Shown piece by piece: positions 7,830-12,951 of a stretch of DNA of 21,762 nt. Numbering within the stretch: the stretch's first letter is position 1; each line of letters begins with the position of its first letter. Origin of the DNA: Chth-196 sp044370935 (GTDB lineage: Bacteria; Verrucomicrobiota; Verrucomicrobiia; Chthoniobacterales; Chthoniobacteraceae); contig JBILUQ010000030.1 of the NCBI GenBank assembly GCA_044370935.1, positions 1 through 21,762 of the forward strand, given 5' to 3'. The notes under the pieces were generated by a model. That model searched no databases. It was not told the origin of the DNA and saw only the letters and a list, made by a program, of their open reading frames with translations. The translations under genes were made by a program, and so were the position numbers.

Positions 7830-7857
7830 CCCCTCCCCCCCTCTACGGGGAGCGGGG
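7830..7857 (-). terminator. Strong GC-rich hairpin after the PfkB-family gene
   Basis: The arms 7830-7840 and 7847-7857 pair at 10 of 11 positions in the minus-strand RNA (one G-U wobble, one mismatch), with a 6-base loop. In the plus-strand RNA the wobble becomes a C-A mismatch, so the hairpin suits transcripts from the PfkB-family gene, whose stop is 17 bases away. There is no U-tract, so intrinsic termination is uncertain; it could attenuate read-through into the peptidase gene or protect a 3' end. Confidence 0.42.
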
Positions 7858-7874
7858 CGGAAAAGTTTCAAAAA

Positions 7875-8990
7875 TCAGATCGTTTTAAGAAATTTTATCA
7901 GATCGTTCACCTTCGGGCTTTTTGCGTTTCGCACATAGAACCCGGATGTCGCTACACCGATCTGAAGGCTTTCCTCCAGGCTCAGTCCGAGGATGCACCC
8001 CACGCTGAAGCCCGCGTTGAAGTGGTCGCCCGCGCCGGTGGTGATCTTTGGTTTCGCCGTGAACGGGCCCTCCAAGCAAGCCGAGCCGTTGGCGTCCGCG
8101 GCCGCGGCGAAGTGCGTGGGGTGAATGACCACCGTCTCAATATCCAACGCCTCGCGGATTTTCACGGCCTGCGCGGTGACCGCGGAATGGGTTTCCTCCG
8201 GTTTGCGGATGCCGAGCACCTCGCCCACCTGCACGCTTTCGCGGAAGTTCAAGCCGAGCACGACGCGGAAAAACTTTTGGAATTTAGCGATCTGCTTGAG
8301 CGCCTCAGCGATGTCCTCGGGCGAACGCTTGGCGGGATCCGCGAGGTCGAAAAAGACCACCCGTTTCGGACCCTTGAGTTTTGGGGCGATGACGGTGGTG
8401 ATTTTTTGAAAAATCCCCTTCATCTGGGTAAGCATCGTCCAGTTGACGAGCGCGATGAAGCGGCTCCTCGAAAATATCTTAAGCAGCGCCTTTTCCGGAA
8501 GGTGTTTTGTAAGGTTGGCCCAGTTGACTTCGCGCAAGCTTTCATGTTTGCCAAACATCAGCTTTCCATCGTCGAATTCGATTGCGTCGGTGTACCCGGG
8601 CTCCGCGATAGAGTGAACCTCGGCGAAGGCCGCAAACTCGCTGAAAACGGGATGGATGGCGGGGCTGCCCAGGTTGCCGATGTAGGTCACCGAGGTTCCG
8701 CAGGCGCCCAGAGCGTTGGCCATGATCGGGCCGTTTCCCCCGAGCTTTTGCATTTGCGAAACCATCTCCATGTTGGCGCTGAGGCCGGCGGCATCCGTGA
8801 TGGCCTCACCGAACGCGCCCATGCGATCCATGCGCACGTATTTGGTGGCGGAATGGCGCGTTTTGACCACATGAAGGATGGTGTCTACAAACCCATCGAA
8901 CCCAACGAGAACATTTGTTTCAGACAATTCCGAGGCGCCGGATTTAAGTGAGGCGGCGGCTTGGAGAGCAAGAGAGCGCTTGTTTGGCAT
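7875..8990 (-). CDS. PfkB/ribokinase-family sugar kinase
   Basis: The protein is a predicted cytosolic ATP-dependent kinase of the ribokinase superfamily, phosphorylating a sugar or nucleoside of unknown identity. The C-terminal signature reads ITTGAGDHFNAGFSVG, with Asp322 the expected catalytic base and GAG the anion hole. The N-terminal glycine motif is KLGGNGPIMANAL (82-94), corresponding to the family's GGNxxN region. At 371 residues it is longer than ordinary ribokinases (about 310), with extra material at the N-terminus and around 160-200. The start is ATG at 8990, without a clear ribosome site. It is the first gene of the minus-strand block and is divergent from nadB. Context does not reveal the substrate. 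Confidence 0.85.
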   Translation of the reverse strand: MPNKRSLALQAAASLKSGASELSETNVLVGFDGFVDTILHVVKTRHSATKYVRMDRMGAFGEAITDAAGLSANMEMVSQMQKLGGNGPIMANALGACGTSVTYIGNLGSPAIHPVFSEFAAFAEVHSIAEPGYTDAIEFDDGKLMFGKHESLREVNWANLTKHLPEKALLKIFSRSRFIALVNWTMLTQMKGIFQKITTVIAPKLKGPKRVVFFDLADPAKRSPEDIAEALKQIAKFQKFFRVVLGLNFRESVQVGEVLGIRKPEETHSAVTAQAVKIREALDIETVVIHPTHFAAAADANGSACLEGPFTAKPKITTGAGDHFNAGFSVGCILGLSLEESLQIGVATSGFYVRNAKSPKVNDLIKFLKTI

Positions 8991-9146
8991 ACTGTCAGGC
9001 TAGATAGTCGAAGGGCCGGATGCCCAGCATAGAGAGAACAAATCGCGGGCAGCGGTCTGAAATGGACGCAAAACGCAAGTAGACGCGTGCAAATACGCGC
9101 TCGGCTATTGCCATGGGTGGCTATCTAACTCAATTATGGTCGACTA
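8991..9146. other. Divergent promoter region between the PfkB-family gene and nadB
   Basis: These 156 bases must hold start signals for both directions. No convincing sigma-70 box pair stands out; a TTGCCA at 9108-9113 has no good -10 partner at 17 bases. A four-codon frame, ATG GTC GAC TAA, occupies 9136-9147, and its last A is the A of the nadB ATG. Confidence 0.4.
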
Positions 9147-10766
9147 ATGATTCGCTACGACTATGTGGTCATAGGCAGCGGGATTGCAGGACTCTCCTTT
9201 GCATTGAAGGCAGCCGAGCACGGTTCGGTGGCGTTGATCACCAAGGCGGACAAAGCGGAGAGCAACACCGCCTACGCCCAGGGAGGCATTGCCTGCGTCA
9301 CCAGTTCGGAGGATTCCTTCGAGCTGCATGTGCAGGACACGCTCGTCGCGGGCGCTGGGCTTTGTGACGAGGAAGTCACTAGAACCATCATTTCGGAGGG
9401 GCCTGCGCGGGTGCGCGAACTGATCGCTCTCGGGGTGCAGTTTGACGCGAAGCAATCGGCGGAGGCTAAGGAGCCTTTGGGTGCGCAGGATTTGGCTTTG
9501 ACGAGGGAGGGGGGGCATTCCAAGCGCAGGATTCTCCATTCCCGAGACGTGACCGGCCGCGAGATTGAACGCGCCCTGCTGGCCGCCATTGATGCCCATG
9601 CCTCGATCCAGGTGTTTGAGCACCACATGGCCGTGGACCTCATCAGCCTTAGCAAGCTTGGGTTCGCGAGCGAGGACCGGGTGCTGGGCGTTTACGTGCT
9701 CAACCAGGCTTCCGGCGAAGTGCTCACTTTGCGCAGTGACCGGATCGTGCTGGCGACCGGCGGATGCGGAAAAGTCTACCTCTACACGACAAATCCCGCG
9801 ATCGCCACGGGGGACGGGCTCGCCATGGCGTGGAGGGCCGGGGCGCGCGTTTCGAACATGGAGTTTATCCAGTTTCACCCCACCTGCCTTTATCATCCCG
9901 ACGCCGGCTCGTTCCTGATCTCCGAGGCCGTGCGGGGCGAGGGCGCCAAGCTCGTTGACAACCGGGGACGCCGGTTTATGGACCGGTATGACAGCAGGGC
10001 GGAGCTAGCGCCGCGCGATGTGGTGGCTAGGGCGATCGACGCCGAGATGAAACGCACCGGTGCGCGCTGCATGTTTTTAGACATCACGCACAAGCCCGCC
10101 GATTTTGTGCGCGAACGTTTTCCGAACATCGCGCAGACCTGCCTGAAGTACGGGATCGACATCACGCGCCAGCCGATTCCCGTGGTGCCAGCTGCGCACT
10201 ACCAATGCGGGGGCGTGCAGACCGATGTGGACGGGGCGACGACCTTGCGGGGCCTGTACGCGATCGGAGAGGTGGCATGCACCGGGCTGCATGGAGCGAA
10301 CAGGCTTGCGAGCAATTCGCTGCTCGAAGCCGTGGCCGTTGCGCACCGGTGCCACGAGGCGATTCTCCGTTCCCGGCCTCATGACCCGCTCAACGGGCGC
10401 AATACTTTTGCTCTGCCGAACTGGGTGAGCGGCGAGGCGCAGGACTTGGACGAGTTGGTCGTGGTGTACCACAACTGGGACGAGATCCGGCGGCTCATGT
10501 GGGATTATGTCGGAATTGTGCGAACCACCAAGCGACTGCAGAGGGCCGCCACACGCCTGCGGAATTTGGAACGCGAGATCCAGGAGTTTTACTGGAACTT
10601 CAAGGTGAACACTGACCTGCTCGAGCTGCGCAACCTTTGCACGGTTGCAACGCTGATCGTTGACTCCGCGTTGATGCGCCAGGAGAGTCGCGGGCTGCAC
10701 TACAATCTTGATTTTCCAGAAGCGCTTGAGCAGCAGCGCTTCCCTAGCATTCTGCGGCGCAACTGA
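9147..10766 (+). CDS. nadB: L-aspartate oxidase
   Basis: NadB oxidises L-aspartate to iminoaspartate, which quinolinate synthase (NadA) uses in de novo NAD synthesis. The 539-residue protein has an FAD-binding Rossmann start (GSGIAG, 10-15), AYAQGGIACV (42-51), ATGGCGKVYLYTTNP, MEFIQFHPTCLY, the SEAVRGEGAKLVDNRGRRFM stretch, PAAHYQCGGVQ and the FAD site GLHGANRLASNSLLEA. This set distinguishes L-aspartate oxidase from succinate dehydrogenase/fumarate reductase flavoproteins, as does the absence of Sdh/Frd neighbours. The start is ATG at 9147; the ribosome site is weak. nadA and nadC are not in the window. folE2 follows after 60 bp and may be co-transcribed. Confidence 0.95.
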   Translation: MIRYDYVVIGSGIAGLSFALKAAEHGSVALITKADKAESNTAYAQGGIACVTSSEDSFELHVQDTLVAGAGLCDEEVTRTIISEGPARVRELIALGVQFDAKQSAEAKEPLGAQDLALTREGGHSKRRILHSRDVTGREIERALLAAIDAHASIQVFEHHMAVDLISLSKLGFASEDRVLGVYVLNQASGEVLTLRSDRIVLATGGCGKVYLYTTNPAIATGDGLAMAWRAGARVSNMEFIQFHPTCLYHPDAGSFLISEAVRGEGAKLVDNRGRRFMDRYDSRAELAPRDVVARAIDAEMKRTGARCMFLDITHKPADFVRERFPNIAQTCLKYGIDITRQPIPVVPAAHYQCGGVQTDVDGATTLRGLYAIGEVACTGLHGANRLASNSLLEAVAVAHRCHEAILRSRPHDPLNGRNTFALPNWVSGEAQDLDELVVVYHNWDEIRRLMWDYVGIVRTTKRLQRAATRLRNLEREIQEFYWNFKVNTDLLELRNLCTVATLIVDSALMRQESRGLHYNLDFPEALEQQRFPSILRRN

Positions 10767-10785
10767 CGCATTGTCAGCCCGCCGC
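10754..10785 (+). other. Hairpin spanning the nadB stop codon
   Basis: The outer stem pairs gcggcg 10754-10759 with cgccgc 10780-10785. The inner stem pairs ctgac 10763-10767 with gtcag 10773-10777 around a 5-base loop; the nadB TGA (10764-10766) lies in the inner stem. No T-tract follows. It could tune read-through or mRNA decay between nadB and folE2. Confidence 0.35.
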
Positions 10786-10826
10786 GGCTCCTCCCCCGAG
10801 AGCGTTCAACCGACAGCCAGTAAAAA

Positions 10827-11630
10827 ATGTTACCCAAAGAACTAGAGCACCTCAAAGACACGCAAAACGAAGCGGACGACCGCAAGATCGATATCGACCG
10901 CGTCGGCGTGCGGAGCCTGCGTTATCCGATGCGGATTCGCGACAAGGCGCACGCCGAGCAGCATACGATTGCATCCGCGAGCCTCACGGTGGACCTGCCC
11001 CGGCAGTTCAAGGGGACGCATATGAGCCGCTTTGTCGAGGCGCTCAACGCCTGCGGGCCGGAGCTGCACATTGACAAGGTGCGCGAGCTTTTGGAAATGC
11101 TCACCAGTCGTCTTGCATCGGAATGCGCGCATGTGGATTTCGAGTTCCCGTTCTTCATCGAAAAAGCCGCGCCGGTGACAGGAAAACTTGGGTTGATTGA
11201 TTACAACGTGCGGTTCAGTGCGACACTGCAGCGGGGAGTGTTTGACTTCGTGACAACGGTGATCGTGCCCGTGGCAACATTGTGCCCGTGTTCGAAGGCC
11301 ATCAGCGAACGCGGAGCGCACAACCAGCGGGGCCAGGTGACGTTCTCGATGCGCTCGAGCGCGCCGATCTGGGTGGAGGATCTTATCCAGCTCGTCGAAC
11401 GCTCCGCGTCGTGCGAGCTTTACAGCGTGCTCAAGCGCCCTGACGAAAAAGCGGTGACCGAGCGCGCCTATGACAATCCTGTTTTTGTAGAGGACCTGGT
11501 TCGCAATGTGGCGGTTCACGCGAATCGCGAGTCATCCATCCTTTGGTACCGCGTCGAGGCTGAGAATTTCGAATCGATCCACAACCACAACGCTTATGCG
11601 TTGATCGAGTTTTCAAAAACGCCTGCTTGA
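10827..11630 (+). CDS. folE2: GTP cyclohydrolase I type IB (FolE2)
   Basis: FolE2 converts GTP to 7,8-dihydroneopterin triphosphate, the entry compound for tetrahydrofolate and for queuosine precursors. The 267-residue product is the normal size for the family. It carries the type IB signature CPCSKAISERGAHNQRG (153-169), including the active-site Cys and His-Asn-Gln-Arg, plus FKGTHMSRFVEALN (61-74), FPFFIEKAAPVTG and the C-terminal VEAENFESIHNHNAYA. These differ from FolE type IA. The start at 10827 lacks an obvious Shine-Dalgarno. It sits between nadB (60 bp) and lpxI (44 bp), a plausible three-gene operon. FolE2 enzymes are known to work without zinc; nothing here shows a zinc-responsive operator. 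Confidence 0.95.
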   Translation: MLPKELEHLKDTQNEADDRKIDIDRVGVRSLRYPMRIRDKAHAEQHTIASASLTVDLPRQFKGTHMSRFVEALNACGPELHIDKVRELLEMLTSRLASECAHVDFEFPFFIEKAAPVTGKLGLIDYNVRFSATLQRGVFDFVTTVIVPVATLCPCSKAISERGAHNQRGQVTFSMRSSAPIWVEDLIQLVERSASCELYSVLKRPDEKAVTERAYDNPVFVEDLVRNVAVHANRESSILWYRVEAENFESIHNHNAYALIEFSKTPA

Positions 11631-11674
11631 TTCCGTGACCCCGGAGGCGTCCGCCCATCCAATCCCTGTGAACC

Positions 11675-12502
11675 ATGACGCAACCTGCCGCTGTTCCTGA
11701 ATGCCTGGCGATTATCGCAGGCAACGGATCCTATCCCCATGCCATGGCCCGGGGGGCGCGCGCGGCGGGGGTGAAAAGGATCGTGGCCTGCGCGTTTGAG
11801 AATGAAACGTCCGAGGACCTGGCGAAACTGGTCGACCAGATCGAGTGGATGCGGGTGGGGCAACTGGGCAAAATGCTCCGTTTTCTGAAGGATTCCGGCG
11901 CAAAGCAGGCCGTGATGAGTGGGCAGATTGCGCCGAAGAACCTCTTTGACCTTCGCCCAGACATTAAAGCCGTGCTGCTTTTGGGGAAATTGAGGGAGCG
12001 CAACGCGGAGTCGATTTTCGGGGCGATCGCCGACTCGATGAAGGAGGCTGGGGTGGAGCTGATGCCCGCAACCTCGTACATGGAGGAGGCTCTGGCGCCG
12101 GTCGGGCTGGTTGCGGGACCTGTACCGAGCCGGAAAACGCTGGCCGATCTGGAATTCGGCATGCGGATTGCGAAGGAGACCAGCCGGCTGGACATCGGTC
12201 AAACGGTGGTGGTGAAAAGGGGTACAGTGCTTGCAGTTGAAGCGTTTGAGGGCACCAATGCCGCCGTTTTACGCGGGGGGGAGCTGGGAAAAAAGGATGC
12301 GGTCGTGGTAAAAGTCTCCAAGCCGCGGCAGGATCTCCGGTTTGATGTTCCGGTGATCGGCCCTGTGACCATTCAAACGGCTGCCGGCGCGAGGATTGCG
12401 GCGATAGGTGTGGAATCGGGCAAGACACTTTTGTTGGAGCCCGAAAAGCTACGCCAACTCGCCTCGGCTCACTCGATTTCGGTCTTCGGACTGGAGGGGT
12501 AG
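11675..12502 (+). CDS. lpxI: UDP-2,3-diacylglucosamine pyrophosphatase LpxI (DUF1009 family)
   Basis: LpxI hydrolyses UDP-2,3-diacylglucosamine to lipid X and UMP in lipid A synthesis, replacing LpxH or LpxG in organisms that lack them. The 275-residue protein has the expected two-part layout: an N-terminal LpxI_N domain (LAIIAGNGSYPHAMARGARAAG; VGQLGKMLRFLKDSGAKQAVMSGQI in pieces) and a C-terminal domain with GQTVVVKRGTVLAVEAFEGT, KPRQDLRFDVPVIGP and GKTLLLEPEKL. Asp224 in RFDVP is probably the catalytic acid described for the Caulobacter enzyme. Proteobacterial lpxI often sits with lpxA and lpxB; here it follows folE2 by 44 bp and is apart from the lpt block. Confidence 0.9.
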   Translation: MTQPAAVPECLAIIAGNGSYPHAMARGARAAGVKRIVACAFENETSEDLAKLVDQIEWMRVGQLGKMLRFLKDSGAKQAVMSGQIAPKNLFDLRPDIKAVLLLGKLRERNAESIFGAIADSMKEAGVELMPATSYMEEALAPVGLVAGPVPSRKTLADLEFGMRIAKETSRLDIGQTVVVKRGTVLAVEAFEGTNAAVLRGGELGKKDAVVVKVSKPRQDLRFDVPVIGPVTIQTAAGARIAAIGVESGKTLLLEPEKLRQLASAHSISVFGLEG

Positions 12503-12556
12503 CTTTTGTTACCTTGAGCCCACGAGGCGGTCCCTAGGTGCAAGGGTTTTGGGTTG

Positions 12557-12582
12557 CCGGCGGGAAAAAATTTCCGTGCCGG
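12557..12582 (+). terminator. Hairpin downstream of lpxI
   Basis: The outer stem pairs ccggc 12557-12561 with gccgg 12578-12582. The inner stem pairs ggaaa 12563-12567 with tttcc 12571-12575 around an AAA loop, with one base unpaired on the 5' side and two on the 3' side. It starts 55 bases after the lpxI stop. No U-tract follows, so it is at best a weak or factor-assisted terminator. Confidence 0.35.
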
Positions 12583-12842
12583 GAGGAAGAGATTCGACAG
12601 ACGCATTAAAAACTGAGGTCTCTCAGCAGAGTCGCAAGCGATGGATTGTGGGGTGAGGTGCGAGGCGTGAATTGGCGTTTTTGCGCTACGTGCAAGAATT
12701 GAGATGTTTTTTGATATACGCTTAATAGCGGGTTCTGAGGGGTTTTCTTGGCAAAAAGCGAGGTGGATGCGGCTTTATGTGCGGATTTTTCAGTGTGCAA
12801 AAAATTACGGATCATGCAATTGTTTGGATTGCTTGTGGCTGT

Positions 12843-12872
12843 GTAACTGATCGATCGATTGTAATGCGTTAC
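12843..12872 (+). promoter_or_regulatory. Nested palindromes upstream of the FecR-domain gene (possible operator)
   Basis: Inside arms gtaac 12843-12847 and gttac 12868-12872 lie a perfect 10-base palindrome, atcgatcgat (12850-12859), and a 12-base near-palindrome, gtaatgcgttac (12861-12872), with one non-complementary pair. The cluster lies about 17-45 bases before a leader ORF. It is a candidate binding site for a dimeric regulator; no regulator gene is adjacent. Confidence 0.3.
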
Positions 12873-12888
12873 TTTACAAAAAAAACTC

Positions 12889-12951
12889 ATGAAACTCGCT
12901 GTCGGGGCTCGGTTTCTGCTTACTGGTAGGGCTGATTCTCAAGGACTATGA
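12889..12951 (+). CDS. 20-codon leader ORF overlapping the FecR-domain gene start
   Basis: ATG at 12889 opens a frame reading MKLAVGARFLLTGRADSQGL and stopping at TGA 12949-12951. The stop shares ATGA with the downstream ATG at 12948, the classic geometry of translational coupling. No Shine-Dalgarno precedes it, only a run of A residues, which can serve as a weak initiation enhancer. It does not resemble a known leader peptide. It may be a chance frame; the exact overlap is the reason to list it. Confidence 0.35.
   Translation: MKLAVGARFLLTGRADSQGL

Larger units (their letters stand above)
12503..12947. other. 445-bp intergenic region upstream of the FecR-domain gene
   Basis: This is the largest gene-poor stretch in the window. 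It starts GC-rich with a hairpin near 12557-12582 and becomes visibly AT-richer from about 12660. It ends in nested inverted repeats (12843-12872), an A-run (12877-12885) and a short leader ORF that overlaps the FecR-domain gene. No tRNA or recognisable riboswitch is visible. A minus-strand open frame at 12606-12890 has no recognisable protein features. It is most likely a 3' end for lpxI followed by a long 5' regulatory region. Confidence 0.5.

Noticed and set aside
9108..9136. TTGCCA as a -35 box for nadB
   Set aside because: The hexamer at 17-base spacing (caatta) matches a -10 box at only one of six positions.
12606..12890. Minus-strand open frame of 94 codons in the lpxI/FecR intergenic region
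   Set aside because: The composition is unlike the neighbouring proteins, with no recognisable domain or ribosome site, and it overlaps the likely 5' regulatory region of the FecR-domain gene. It is most likely a chance frame.
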